From: Oryzias latipes
Lineage: Eukaryota; Chordata; Actinopteri; Beloniformes; Adrianichthyidae
DNA length: 64,000 nt
Direction of reading: 5' to 3'
Assembly (NCBI RefSeq): GCF_002234675.1
Contig: NC_019869.2
Location: 13,817,015 to 13,881,014, forward strand
Each line of letters begins with the position of its first letter. Positions within the stretch are counted from its first letter, which is position 1. This document shows, piece by piece, positions 1 to 11,241 of the stretch. The translations under genes were made by a program, and so were the position numbers. Below the pieces are notes generated by a model. The model ran no database searches and was not told where the DNA came from. It was given only the letters and a program-made list of their open reading frames with translations.

Positions 1-360
1 TAATATATCATGTGTTGTCATATTGTGATCCATTTCTTTTTATGAAAAGTACTTTTTGTTGGTCATGTTGTAAAAAAAATTACCAGGTAAAAGTGATGGT
101 GTGACTTTTAAAAGCAAAAGTGTTCAAGGGTCAAATGCCAGAATTATCGTCTTAACTTGGTGTAGTTTGATGTTCCTGCCGCTAGGTGATGCTAGAACCC
201 CAAGAACATAAGATTTTCACCTGAAGCCAGTTTCATTTATTTGTTTATTTATTTTTACTTTAACTATTGAATATAAACACATCTACACAACATATGAACA
301 AATGCATTCAAAACAAAGCAGTACAAGCCGTTACAACACGGGACATGTGAATAGCATCAC

Positions 361-466
361 ATAAGTTAACAAATGGGTTAACAGTGACGTTGAACCAGGA
401 AGAACACACGAGACTGACGGAAATTGCGTCACTTCGGCACCTAACGTGCTAATGCTAATGGTAAAG
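361..466 (+). other. smim12: putative non-coding exon 1 of smim12 with splice donor
   Basis: A good splice donor (AAAG|GTGAGTG) has its GT at 467-468. It lies downstream of a moderately CpG-containing stretch with a CRE-like TGCGTCAC at 425-432. The next strong acceptor on this strand is at 2373-2374, directly before the smim12 coding exon, so this pair would define a roughly 1.9 kb 5'-UTR intron. Human SMIM12 also has its coding region in the last exon behind a non-coding exon. The 5' boundary is a guess, since no TATA box or start site is evident. Confidence 0.35.
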
Positions 467-2374
467 GTGAGTGAACGCTTACAAAAATCAGCTAATGTCA
501 CGATGACCGTATTGATATTATATTATAGATCTATTCAGCAGATTTCCTATTGATGGTTAGTGATTTTGTAATTCATTCCGCTGCTTAGATCCGTTTGTGT
601 ACAGTTGTTTCCCCCTATTTTGTTCCGTTCGGCGATAAACTCCAGCTAAGTTCATTTGGGTAATCTAATGACTTTCACATGATATATAATGAACCTTATG
701 CTAGCGGGTTTTTTTTTTTTTTTTTTACTTGCGTTTCTTCTTTTATCTTAATTTCTTTGAGGATTTGTTGTATCTGTTCGTTTGTAATTTCTAGACTTGT
801 TATTTAATATACATAGTGGACTGGCAGAGAGACGGAACTGTCCATAGCAGATTTGACCTTTTTACGTTCTTATGGACGTGCAGAACAAAACCAAAGGGTT
901 TTCAACGCGACTTTGGTGATTTCTGAACCTTAAAGGTTATTATTTTATTCGGCTAACAGGAAAAAACACAATATTATATTATATCAGTTTGATTTTTACA
1001 TGAAAAAAACTTGTCTAACATGCTCACCTGTTAACTTTTACTTTAATAAAAGTATCTTATTCACATTTCATTAAAAAAAAATCTTCTAGATTTTGCCCGA
1101 TTTTAAAAAGTAAACTAAAGGGTTTGTAATGTGAGTATTTTTCAATCTGAAAACAAAGCGATTTCTATATAAATTAGCCACATGGGTTTAGTTTTCAACT
1201 GCTAGAGCAGGGGTGGGTAAACTGCGGCCCACCATGGCCTGTTATTAATTTATATATTCCCTAATCTAATGATGCTTTATTTTCCCTGTCATTCCACTGT
1301 CTCTCTATATATGGTGCACAACAAGTACTGTACATCGACCTTTTTCTTGGTTCATAAAGTGTTTGTGCTTTCATGTGGTGTTGGAAGGTTTGTTGGATTT
1401 TTGACCTAAAAGTGTGTTTTTCAAGTCAGACAGGCATGTTTCAGATCATTCCAACACCACCTGAACACAGCATTTTTGTTTCCCTGATTGACATCAACCC
1501 CTTGGTGCAAGTGGTTCTACTATGCGAAAAGTCCATTTTGAATTAAAAGCTTCAAAATTTTCAATCAACATTAAAACATGTTTTCATGCAAAATCTGTAT
1601 TGTCTCTCTCTCTTATTACCAAAACACTCCATGCATATTCTCCTGGTCCAGCCCTTCTGATAATTTTTTGAACCCAGGAGTGAAAAAGTTTGCCCACATC
1701 TGCGCTAAGGGGTGATAGTACAGGTTTTGTGTTTGGAGCTTTCTTTTTAATCATTTTATTTAAAGCAGGAATGCTCATTACGTTGATGATCGCAAAGGGT
1801 GTCACGGTAGATCACGGGACATCAAAGAGAAAATAAACAAAAAAGATAAAAATATACTGTCCGCGCTTTCCGTCAGAGCTTTTTGTTTTCAGAATAAAAC
1901 ACCTAATGTATTCTAATTATTTATGACTACAAAAATACTATTAAGGACCACGACAAAGCTATCTCCTGACAAAGGTGTGTGTGTGTGTACTCGTATTGTG
2001 TAGTTTTTGAGTTATTAGTACATAAACATAGTATTTTTGACTGAAGATATAGTAGAAGTTGTCAACTTTAAAGTTGAATAGCGACTTTGCTGCATAAGTC
2101 CAGGCGATGATTAGTCTGGCATTTTATTCTAAAAATGTTACATAAGTTGTCAACTTTGAAGTTGAATTTAAAGTGACTATGTTGTGCATGTGTGTGTGTG
2201 TGCATATATGTGTATATATACATACATATAGGTACGTATGGGTAGATCTTTTGGATTTACATGCCAAAAAAAGTGTTGGCACCCCAGGTTTAAATTAATG
2301 TTTGTTGCACAATTCATTTTTATTTTATGTATTATTTTTTTAAAACATTTTATTCTCTCCTCTTCTGCATTTAG
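467..2374 (+). other. smim12: putative 5'-UTR intron of smim12
   Basis: This is the interval between the GT donor at 467 and the acceptor (polypyrimidine then TTTAG) at 2371-2374. It contains poly-T at about 709-727, a hAT-type MITE (1208-1702) and short GT/TA runs near 1975-1990 and 2187-2230. I see no coding signal in it. Confidence 0.35.
1208..1702. mobile_element. non-autonomous hAT-type element (MITE), 495 bp
   Basis: The left end reads CAGGGGTGGGTAAACT and the right end, read on the other strand, CAGATGTGGGCAAACT. These are imperfect terminal inverted repeats of the CAG-GGTGGGCAAACT type usual for vertebrate hAT elements. The 8 bases on each side (TGCTAGAG at 1200-1207, CGCTAAGG at 1703-1710) match at 5 of 8 positions, consistent with an old 8-bp target duplication. 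No transposase reading frame is left inside. Confidence 0.6.
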
Positions 2375-2385
2375 GAGCCGTATTG

Positions 2386-2502
2386 ATGTCCAGCTATGTG
2401 GCCTTTGCTGTGGACTGCGCTGCGGACTTACGCGCCGTATGTCACCTTCCCTGTGGCTTTTGTAGTGGGAGCAGTGGGCTACAACCTGGAATGGTTCATT
2501 AG
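2386..2502 (+). other. upstream ORF overlapping the smim12 start
   Basis: An ATG at 2386, ten bases before the smim12 ATG and in another frame, opens a 38-codon ORF that ends with TAG at 2500-2502, inside the smim12 coding region. Its context is weak (T at -3), while the smim12 ATG has G at -3, so leaky scanning could still reach the main start. Whether it is translated cannot be seen from sequence. Confidence 0.3.
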
Positions 2503-2671
2503 GGGGACTCCTAAACCACAAGAGGAAGAAAAGAGCATATTTGAACAGAGAGAGGAGAGGAAGCTGCAGGAACAAGCGGGGACCGACGGCACCCAGGTGC
2601 TCAGCCTGAAAGAGAAACTGGAGTTCACACCTAAAGCGGCTCTGAACAGGAACCGACCTGAGAAGAGCTAA
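2396..2671 (+). CDS. smim12: small integral membrane protein 12 (SMIM12)
   Basis: A 91-residue protein with the full SMIM12 pattern: it starts MWP, keeps the strongly conserved [19 protein letters not shown] block (about residues 11-29, the single membrane segment) followed by LEWFIRG, has a charged E/K/R-rich middle, and ends LNRNRPEKS. Human SMIM12 is 92 residues and ends almost identically, so length and both termini fit an intact gene. The family is a one-pass membrane protein whose molecular role is poorly known. The start is fixed by the family N-terminus, and a splice acceptor (ATTTAG) lies just upstream, so the whole coding region is in one exon. The next gene is a GJA4-type connexin in convergent orientation, the same neighbourhood as on human chromosome 1p34. 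Confidence 0.95.
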   Translation: MWPLLWTALRTYAPYVTFPVAFVVGAVGYNLEWFIRGTPKPQEEEKSIFEQREERKLQEQAGTDGTQVLSLKEKLEFTPKAALNRNRPEKS

Positions 2672-3345
2672 CTCGCGTCAGAGTGACAGACTTGGTTTTG
2701 CAGTTTCTCAGAAGGGCGAAAGTGCACTTTAAGCAGAGGGGAGGCGATTCGCAGGACAATGTCACCTCTCTTTGTGATCACCTCAGCTGCTTTCCCCCTA
2801 AAGACAGAACCCTACCTGGATAAGCTGAGGACATTTCTGTAGGAATTGAAAAAAGTGTTTAAAATGACATTAACCTTAAATGAGATTCCACCGTTAGTGG
2901 TGCCCATCTGTGTTCTGTACAGGGTTCTAGTACATTGCACATCAAGGATGCCACTGTTCATCGTGCTTTTGGATTATAAAGTGTGGGCCCGATTACAAAG
3001 TTTCTTTCGGTTCTCCGTTTCTCTCCTGTGTCATCAGAAATCACCTGTCTGTATCATTTTAAACTTGACTCAAACCAATGCTGTCATTTCTGTATGTTCA
3101 GACAGTTAATGGTGAAAGTTAAGACTCAGCTTCAGGTTTGATTTTTTTTTTTTTTTTTTTATTGTAATGGATTTTTTGTTCTGATGGAAAATGATGTTGG
3201 TGGTTTCTTCTGAAATACAAGCTGCTTTAAAAAATTTCCCAGACTTTTATTTTGAAAGCTTTATTGTTAGGATGCACAAATAAATGCAAACCACATCTGT
3301 TGTGAAATTTTCTAAAGAATAAAGAAAAAATTAATTTCATGTACT
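2672..3345 (+). other. smim12: 3' UTR of smim12 with two AATAAA signals
   Basis: After the TAA stop there is about 0.65 kb without long frames. Two canonical AATAAA polyadenylation signals occur at 3279-3284 and 3318-3323, preceded by T-rich sequence including a poly-T run at about 3143-3160. The transcript end is therefore placed near 3300-3345. The exact cleavage sites are inferred. Confidence 0.55.
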
Positions 3346-3727
3346 ACTATAATGGGCAGTCATTTTTATGTATTTCATCCATGTGTATTTGTTAGCAATG
3401 GACCAAAATCCCTGTCAAAGTTTAAGGATGAAACATCAAAGCGATTATGGATGTGGCTTTGATTATAGAACAGACTATCAGAGGTTTTATTTCATGTCAA
3501 AAGTTTTGATTTGGGGGGCAAAAATCTAACTTGGTGGGTGGAGCTTAAGTATTGTCCATCACCATAGAAACAAGAAGGAGCTCAAAGCAGATACTTAGTG
3601 CAGTCGCACATCCACCTTGAGCTCCTTTGTCACACCTTCAGAACATCTCACCCCTGTCCTTCAGCTATCTGAGCAATTCTCTGTCACTTCAGACTTCCTC
3701 ATTTAATACACAACTTTTTCTGTCATA

Positions 3728-4100
3728 GACTAGTTTTCTAAGGACCAGCTGCGGCTCCCTACCTAACTTTAGTGGTGCAACAAAAATGGCGAGCAATATT
3801 TGAGCTATCCAGCTGTTCAGTTTTGATCCAGATTCCAGCTCAGAGGAGGAAAAGAAAGACGTACATAAATCTATTCTGTCTGCCAGTGGATGCATCAGGA
3901 GGGGGGAGAGCAAGGAGCATGAGGCCCGCCCAGCATATTTGCTACGTCATAAATACGCTTTTTTTTCAAACTGCCTTTTTTCCGTCTGCCCCTGGTTCAC
4001 AATGATTTGAATAAAGAAAAACAAATTTGAGCTTAATTTTCTGCATAAAGGTCCACCATTATCTGGAAAAGGCCACAAAAACATGTTAAAAACACCAAAA
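3728..4100 (+). repeat. copy A of a TIR repeat family with a P2X7-domain-like reading frame
   Basis: This stretch aligns by eye, in the same orientation, with 8355-8700. Shared blocks include the run before the ATG, the FDPD-encoding segment, a GATGCATCAG block, a CACAA-GATTTGA-TAAAGAAA block, and GCCACAA-AACATGTTAAAA at the end. From an ATG at 3786 the frame reads MASNI, a stop, then AIQLFSFDPDSSSEEEKKDVH, so this copy is broken by a nonsense codon. The acidic VxPYxFDPDxSxxEE pattern resembles the N-terminus of fish proteins carrying the P2X7 intracellular-type domain. That family link is from memory and unproven. Confidence 0.5.
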
Positions 4101-4149
4101 ATACCATCATCCAAGTGGGTCTCAAGAACCTCAACAGCATCCAGTCTTT

Positions 4150-4340
4150 ACTCACTAGACAGGATGTCTATTAATATACCTAATACACCTAATATACCTT
4201 TAGTGTAGATGTCTACAGGACGTTGCTCAATTGTGTTACTCTATTAGATGTCTAGTGATAGATATCTGCATATAATGGTCTCCTACACGTCTACCTGTAG
4301 ACATCTAATCTTGTGATACTTTTAGATGTCTATTAGAGAA
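4150..4340. repeat. cluster of AGATGTCTA motifs in both orientations
   Basis: AGATGTCTA or its complement TAGACATCT occurs about four times in under 200 bases (near 4206, 4246, 4296 and 4321), with a related ATGTCTA near 4162, interspersed with AATATACCTAATA repeats. It can pair within itself. It may be a decayed tandem or fold-back repeat. I do not recognise the family. Confidence 0.4.
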
Positions 4341-4479
4341 CTTTTTAAAAACATTCACTTGTTAAAAAAAAAAAAAGAATTACAGCTATTTTACTTCCAT
4401 GTGTTTGTCTTCAGAACCCACTGAATCCATTTTGGGGTCACAGGTTTGTTGGTTCCAACCCAGGTACTGTTGGGTAATC

Positions 4480-4590
4480 AAGTCACCAGTTTGTCACAGG
4501 GCATCACAAACACACAGGAAGAATTTTTCATCAGTTAATCTGTCATTGAACTGTGGGAGGAAGCAGGAGAAGATCCACACCAGATGACGT
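4480..4590 (+). repeat. degenerate interspersed repeat (same family as 5417-5655)
   Basis: The order CACCAGTTTGTCACAGGGC, ACAAACACACAG, GTTAATCTGTCATT and GAACTGTGGGAGGAAGCAGGAG matches the better-preserved copy at 5417-5655 (CGCCAGTCTGTCGCAGGG ... GACGGTGGGAGGAAGCCGGAG). It is a short, mutated fragment. Confidence 0.5.
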
Positions 4591-5058
4591 AATCAGAACT
4601 GCTGATGTTCTTTCTAAGTGAAAGGTCTTCTGCATCACCAGAGATGTATCCTACACTTTTCCACAGTCGGATGTTGTGGTGGGCTCTGTGAACTTCTGAA
4701 CCTTTTGTTACCTTATTTGTTTGTTTGTTTGTTTTTTTGCCACATCTCAGTCAGTTTTTTTTTCTATCCTTGGGAGGAAGGCGTTATGTGAAGACAGGTG
4801 AAAGAGAAACGAGTATTCACACCTTTAGAAACTCTGACCAGGACCTGACCCAAACAGATCAACCTCACAACAGAAATAAACCTGACGCTTTTTCTGAGGA
4901 TGCACACTTTGAGAAACCAGGGTGACCTCAAATATAAAAAAAATTATAAACAAACAATAATTAAAGAAAACATTATATTTTAGAATTTAAAAAAAATATG
5001 AAACAAAAGACTAATTAAACATTTTGGAATTCAAAAGTGATTCAAAATGAAATGTTAA

Positions 5059-5263
5059 CCCTTGTGCTGTCTTAGATGACCCCACCCTTACATTGACGTG
5101 TTCTCCCTACCATGACAAAGGTGGATAAAGGTGGAAGGATTTCATGTAATCCATGGACATCAGTGAAGATCACAAATCATTGAAGGAAAAAGGTTCAGAG
5201 CACTGTCTAGTGGGTCTAGATGACCCATCTCCCAATGGTAAAGTGCCTAGGATGACACAAGGG
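5059..5263 (-). mobile_element. piggyBac-like MITE, copy a
   Basis: The termini are CCCTTGTGCTGTC (left) and GACACAAGGG (right), inverted copies of each other, with TTAA before the left end and TTAC after the right end. TTAA target sites and CCCT ends are typical of piggyBac. The ~205-bp body matches copies near 12.9, 17.8, 22.7, 29.3, 30.7 and 34.3 kb and has no coding capacity. Strand is set relative to copies b, e and g. Confidence 0.65.
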
Positions 5264-5416
5264 TTACAAAACAAAACATTGATGATGTTTATACATCTCT
5301 TTAATTGAAAGTTATTTGTCATGAAGCCATACAGGATCTGCTCCGTACTAACCATGAAACTTTTATGAGTACGCGGACATTTAAAACGCATTTGAAAAAC
5401 CTTTCATTCATTTTTT

Positions 5417-5655
5417 TTTCATTCATTTTCTATTCCATTTTTCCCTTTCGGGGTCACGGGGCTGCTGGAGCCTATACCGGCCACTTGTGGGCGAAGGCAT
5501 GAGACGCCCTGGACAGGTCGCCAGTCTGTCGCAGGGTACAATGTCCACAATCACACACCCATTCACTCACTCTCACACTCACACCTTTGGACAATTTTAG
5601 AGCTGTCAATTAACCTAAGAAGCATGTTTTTGGACGGTGGGAGGAAGCCGGAGGT
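5417..5655 (+). repeat. teleost interspersed repeat (CCTTTCGGGGTC...GGAGGAAGCCGGAG type)
   Basis: This holds the run of phrases seen in a very common fish dispersed repeat: TTTCGGGGTCACGGGGCTGC, CCTGGACAGGTCGCCAGTCT, GTCGCAGGG, CACACTCACACC, AATTAACCTAA, CATGTTTTTGGACGGTGGGA. It is non-coding. I think such sequences are non-LTR retrotransposon tails or SINE-like pieces, but I cannot name the family with certainty. Confidence 0.6.
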
Positions 5656-5663
5656 TTGAAAAA

Positions 5664-8131
5664 CCTTAAGCATCAAAATCAAACATCATTATCCCATCAG
5701 TGATGTCCCATAGTACCTACATTGTCTGGGTTCTTATTCTGTTTCATTTTCATTTCTGGAAATTACTTTCGTTTTCTCTAACGTTTCATTTTTATTACGT
5801 ATTTCATTTCAGTTTTGAAATGTGATGTGTTTTTGCGTTGAGTGATTCGTTGTTGTGATTTAGACTTCAGGGCCACTGTATAAAAGGTTTTAAGAAGCAA
5901 AACTTCTGTCCTGTTTTGTGGCCAATCATAAAAGACAAAGCAGTTCACTCTGTTTTCTGGACAGCAGATTAAAAAAAATAACAAGGTTGCCAGTGACACT
6001 GCCATTCTGCTGCAGAAGGTTTGTCATTGTTGCATTGCCAACCCCCCCCCCCCCAATCTAGTTGAACTTGGAAGTCAAAGACAGACTCACCTCCAGGTGG
6101 ACATTTCCTGTTGAAAAATGGAAGCCGTGCGGAGGATTTAGGTGTGGGAAAGGTGTGCGTCTATTCTGGGAAACAATGAGAGGACGGGTCGGTGGCGTCC
6201 CAAAGGCCCGGCTCCTAAAACCTTGACAGTACTGTGGGAACTGCAGCTCCGGGGAACCCAGAGGGGATGCTGGGAGGTGCTGCATTGTTCTGGTTGGATG
6301 ATGGGGAGGATGGGTGATGCAGGCTTTTCTTTCTGTCAAGGAACTCTGATTTGACATCCTGACTGGATTGGCTGCAAACAGTCCCCCCCACCCTGTAAAC
6401 AATAGAGCCTTCTGCTTTACTGGAAGGCCAACATGTCCCTTCTTCTTTCAATGAAAGGGTGTTGGCCTTGACCGAACCTGACTTGGTCCAATTCCTGTTT
6501 CAAAATATACATTTGTGTAAAATCCAGAAATGACAAAATCTAGCAACACCTGCTTAGATACTAACTGTTTACACTGAAATAAGTCAAATAACAACAAAAA
6601 AAAAAGATTCAAACTAAAAAGTGTGGTTTAGACAAATCTTAAGGATTGTGGTCAAAAACTGTTTCAAACGCATGGGAGTATGAAATGATGTGGTCTGGTA
6701 TTATTTTCTAAAAATACAAGTGCAGTTTCTAGACAGAAGAGAAAGTAATATGACGCTAACAATAATTATTTGAATTTCACCAAAGCTTCACCTATTTTTT
6801 ATATATTGCTCATTACAAAGCAGTGAAAATAAACTCACACATCAGGGCATATTGAAGCATCAAAACTATTTATACAACTTCAGCTATATAGGTAATTAAA
6901 AGCTGAAGGATGACCTACTAATGAACCTAAGCGACACCCCTCCCATACAAACACACACACACGCACACACCCACGCACACACACACACACACAGTTGCTT
7001 CTTTACATCTGCCTTTACATCTGCCTGTTTCCTTCCATCCGCCACTGGTCTTTGATGGAGCAGTCATGAAACCAGGCCAACAATACAGCACTGCCCGCCA
7101 TAGCGCCATTGTCAGAAAAAAACAATCCCTATCATTCAGTCCCAAGGGCCTAACAACACAGAAACAGGAAAAAGAAGGAAACTCACTTCCCGTATACTTT
7201 TTAAATTTAGGAAGTTTCAAAGTTTCCGCTGTGTTGTTTAGCCGAGCAGAATAAATAGTCAAATTTGGAGCACGGCGTGGGAGGAAGACATTGTTATGAA
7301 CATGCCAGCTAGACCACATGTGCGTGTTGTTTGAGCAGATGTCAAAAGAAACAAAGACAGTCAGCACGTATTTGTCTTTTCCTCAAACAAACCAGACTCA
7401 ACGTAAACACCAAGACATAAAAAGTGGAGTTTGGTAGAGAAAGTCATATGATTCCTTCCATCCTTCAGATTGCAGATAATTGTGGAGATGTTATCTCACT
7501 TCCAGGAACTTATCCGCCTGGCAGTTGCTATTTTAGGACCTGCTGGTGACTTTTTCCTCAGTGTGAATGTGAAATCAAGAGTTTTATGAGGTGAACTTTG
7601 TAGCCTGACATTCTTAAAATATCTGTGCAGGTGATTTAGTTATTTTTGAAGATACCAAAAGGAAAGGCAACATAGACCATTTGGTAATAAAAATGCTTAA
7701 AGTCCTCGTTCCCATGCAGAACACAGACATGTCTGGGCTGAAAATAAATTCTTCTAGTTGCATGATTTGTGAGTACACAGACAAATGTCTGGCTCTCTAT
7801 CAGGGAAAGGAAATGCATCAGCAATGACTTTGACAATGTCAGGAAGTAGAGTCACAGCGGCATCTGATCCCTGACATTCCCACTAAACCGCTGGAGATGA
7901 CTTATAGACTCCTTCAGAAGAGCTCATTCCAGGCACTTTACTCTTTACTCAAATTTCCCACGTGTGGGAGGATTAAAGTGCTTTAGATTCGGATTTTGTT
8001 CACTTCATTTTCGAAAAAAAAATTCCTCCAGATTTACTGATGCCTCTCTTCATCTATGTGAGCTTTTTAAAAAATGAATAGCAGATTTTTAACCAATGAG
8101 TGTTGGAATATGAATTTTTCCCATAAAGTCT
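5664..8131. other. no gene seen
   Basis: I found no coding exon, only unrelated short frames. It holds a run of 13 C (6042-6054) and a CA microsatellite (6947-6993), with AT-rich sequence otherwise. Confidence 0.5.
6947..6993. repeat. (CA)n microsatellite
   Basis: CA dinucleotides with occasional CGCA and CCCA interruptions over about 47 bases. Confidence 0.9.
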
Positions 8132-8700
8132 CACTCCGATCATCTTTTGATCTATCGTCAAAGTGCTCCCCGTGGTCCAATAATTATGATTCTGCAATTT
8201 TAGCCTAAACAAAAAAAAACTGTCGTTTTCTAGGCCATAGTTTCTGCAAAGCAGCAGTAGTTCATTAGAAATTCACCTCTTAGTTATGGGCTGGACTGTT
8301 AGAGTAAAGTAAGGCCAGCCCCCTTTCCCATCATCATTCTGTTTGCTGCATGCTCTCCCGCTAGCTAACGGCTCCACACAACCCCAACCTAACATTAGCA
8401 GTGCAACAGAAATGGTGAGCAATATTGTTGCTGTATGGCCGTACAGATTTGATCCAGATGCCAGCTTAGACGAGGAAAACAAAGACGTTCATGGATCTAT
8501 TTGTCTGCAAGAAGATGCATCAGAGTGTAGTGGAGCAGGGAGCTTGTGGCTTGCCGTACTAACCTGTACATCACACTTTCTTCTGTCTGCACCTAATTCA
8601 CAACAATTTGATTAAAGAAACACGGAGAAATGCAATTTCAAGCTTGAAATATGTCCTCCATTGTAAGAAAATGCCACAAGAACATGTTAAAATCACCTAC
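8132..8700 (+). repeat. copy B (longest) of the TIR repeat family with P2X7-domain-like ORF
   Basis: The left end CACTCCGATCATCTTTTG is complementary in type to the outer end CACTCTGATGAAAATAATG of the inverted copy at 13.4 kb, so the family has terminal inverted repeats and is probably a non-autonomous DNA transposon. From an ATG at 8412 an open frame runs to 8615. It begins MVSNIVAVWPYRFDPDASLD and continues with EENKDVH, an acidic leader that resembles fish P2X7-intracellular-domain-like proteins. The cysteine-rich part of that domain is not present. The right terminus is eroded after GCCACAAGAACATGTTAAAA. Confidence 0.5.
8412..8615 (+). pseudogene. repeat-borne ORF fragment, P2X7-domain-like N-terminus
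   Basis: This is a 67-codon frame within copy B of the repeat. Only the first ~27 residues (motif VWPYRFDPD followed by D/E-rich residues) look protein-like and are matched by copy A at 3786. The rest diverges, and copy C lacks this part. It is best read as a gene piece captured by a mobile element, or the remnant of an autonomous element's protein. There is no evidence of expression. Confidence 0.3.
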
Positions 8701-9819
8701 AACATAATTTTCCTCTCAGGACTTTCATCCCACAGGGCAGCAAATGTCCTGTACTTTTTAGTTGTAGTTTCTGGCTGATAAGGAGATGAGAGTTCAATCT
8801 GTGAGGAAGGATCAGCTAGAAGTTCTGTTAGTGGGCTGGCAGCAAATGGGCCCGTACGGGTCAGCAGCATGTGCCATCTGTTCCCTGACCTCTTGGCTTT
8901 TTGTGAACACATTCGCACGGACTCATGCACACGTAGACTGAGATAACAGAGCTGCACATGGCTGCCAGTGGAGAGCTGGTGTTGGACTGGGCAGCTGTTT
9001 GGACAGATTTCCTAAACAGAACTCGCCAACATTTCCCTGACGTGGGTTGGAAATAAAAAAAAAAGATTCCTTTCTAAGGACTGAGGTTTTCTATAATCAT
9101 CCAGTTGTGTAAGAGTTTGGTAGACCGCAGGAAAATCAAGCCCAACATCAGTTTTCATATTTTAGTTTTCGGTTGACCTCATGCTCATCCCCAGCTGTTT
9201 GTTCTGGAAGTTCGCTTACTTTTTCCTGCTATAGATTACTGCTCATCGTCACTGGGACAGTTCTGGGTAGTACTTGAGCTTCTGCCGTTACATCTCTGAA
9301 TAAACGTATGGCTCCACACATTGTTCAGGAGGAAAACCTTTGTCAGAGGAAAGGTCTGGGTTTTATCAGCTTCTCCATATGGTAAAAGTCAGAGCACACC
9401 AAACAAAATATGAAATACTGCACCAACTTGTCTGAATTTTACACAAGTATCTTAAGTTTAACCAAAACATTGTAAACATTTTCCCTTCATTTATGACCTG
9501 AAGACATCCAAATATACTGTATATTCGTTTCTCACATTGGTTTGGCTTTGTTTATATTCTAACAATATGTTGATAGTTGGAACTGAAGCACAGAAAATCA
9601 CTTTCCTTCAACAAAAATGAGGAAAATAGAGCAAACAAAGGAGTAGATTATGTCATATGACAATCTGTCATAAACCATATAAACTTCATTTTTCTCTTTA
9701 ATAAATACTAAAAGTTTCTGAACAGTTAACAAATGCAGTTTCTTTTCTTTCACAATGCACATTTCTGTACCGCTTTCAGTCCACTTAATGTGCAATCAAT
9801 AGTAGCAACAAGTTCTCTG
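8701..9819. other. no gene seen
   Basis: AT-rich intergenic sequence with no long coherent frame and no repeat I can name. Confidence 0.5.
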
Positions 9820-9825
9820 TTTATC

Positions 9826-10650
9826 CCATTGACTGTGTCTGAGAACTGAATGGAGAGAGTGTGATGTCAACCGTAGAAAATCACTTGCTTATTTTTTTGT
9901 GATAAGGACACCGCCATGTTGGGGCCGGACATTACGGTAAGCAGTGATTGGTCCTGGTCAATCTGAATCATCATTTCGATGACAACCATTGTCAAAAGGA
10001 CCTGGCTGCAGACATCAATGGACAGAACCGGAGGTCCTCCACTGGAACTGAAAGCCCCCCCAGATCGCTTAAAAAACCTCTATTTTAACTTGCGACCCTA
10101 ACAGCTACTGTTTCTTACTGTTTTAAGCTTTAATGTTTATCTTTTTTTTTTGTTTTTAGCATTCTGAACACTTTTGGGTTAGAGTTAGGGTAAGTTGTGT
10201 CATTTCCGCTTTAGCCAATGATGTCAGACGCCATCTTGTCTGGAGCCAGGTCCCTCCCACCACTTTATGCAATCAGAAGTGAGCTTGTTGGAAGTCCACA
10301 CCCCTATCATTTGAAAGTGGGCTCTGGAGAATCTGTCAATCAGACATTTGGAATGTTCAACTTTAAATCGCCTGCTTTTATTGAGACATCTGATTGGCCA
10401 GTTCATAGCTTGAATAACTTTCACTTTCAGAAAAAATGTGGATAAAATGAGGATCATCAAGAACATTTTGAAAAAAGTTATCAGATCAAGAATGATTATA
10501 CTGGACAACAGAATGACTGAGTGACAGCTGTTTGTGTCTCTATAGAAGTCTATGGGATTTTGGCGTCTTTGAGCCATCAGCTACTTTACCTCCTGTTTAA
10601 AAAGCCAGGGGGAGGAGTCACTCAATCCAGTTCTCATATACAGTCAATGG
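9826..10650. mobile_element. 825-bp MITE with CCATTGACTGT terminal inverted repeats
   Basis: The left end CCATTGACTGTGTCTGAGAA and the right end, read on the other strand, CCATTGACTGTATATGAGAA form imperfect inverted repeats of about 30 bp. Both flanks carry TTTATC (9820-9825 and 10651-10656), a good target-site duplication. The inside has no transposase; frames such as the one from 10218 show no protein features. This end sequence is common in fish genomes. Confidence 0.75.
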
Positions 10651-10656
10651 TTTATC

Positions 10657-11241
10657 TATAAGATTCTGGTTTCAAACCTGGACGTTTCCATAGTGTTGTT
10701 TAGTGAGTCTCTTTCCCTTATGCTCCACTCATAGCTGAAATATTTAGGTCACAAATCCCACACTGGGTTTTTTTCCCCCCACATTTTCAGTTTAACTGAC
10801 CTGAACTTTCTGGGTGTAAAGGAAAGACAGATATTGTGTGTGTCCATGCATGCGTGCCTGCATCCATGCAGCAATTATCCTCCCGGGAGCTGAGCATGAT
10901 CAGAGAGCAGCACATTCCCTGGTGAGGACAGAGCCATCGGGAAGGAAGGGAGGGTTCACAAAACTCTGTGGTCACACAAAAAAACTCTGAGCTTGAATTT
11001 TCTTGCAGAAACACTTAAACAGTAGAAATCTCCCCTGAGCATTATGTGAACAAAAAAAAGGCAACTTAATCCAAATACGTCCCTGTTTTTTTTTTAAATG
11101 CTCATTTTCTTTTAGCTTGAATAGAGGACTTTTCCATAAACACCTTTGAGGCTTTGAGTTCACAGTGCAACATTTAAAACAGAAACAAAAGTGCTAAAAT
11201 TCAGATACAACAAAGGCTTTGTTTGCATGAAACACATTTTC
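10657..11241. other. no gene seen; presumed 3' flank/UTR of the connexin on the - strand
   Basis: This lies directly downstream of the connexin stop. I could not find a canonical AATAAA on the minus strand here, so the transcript end is not located. Confidence 0.4.

Noticed and set aside
2177..2575. Minus-strand 132-codon frame overlapping smim12
   Set aside because: It is the complement of the smim12 coding exon plus a TG/CA microsatellite; no domain.
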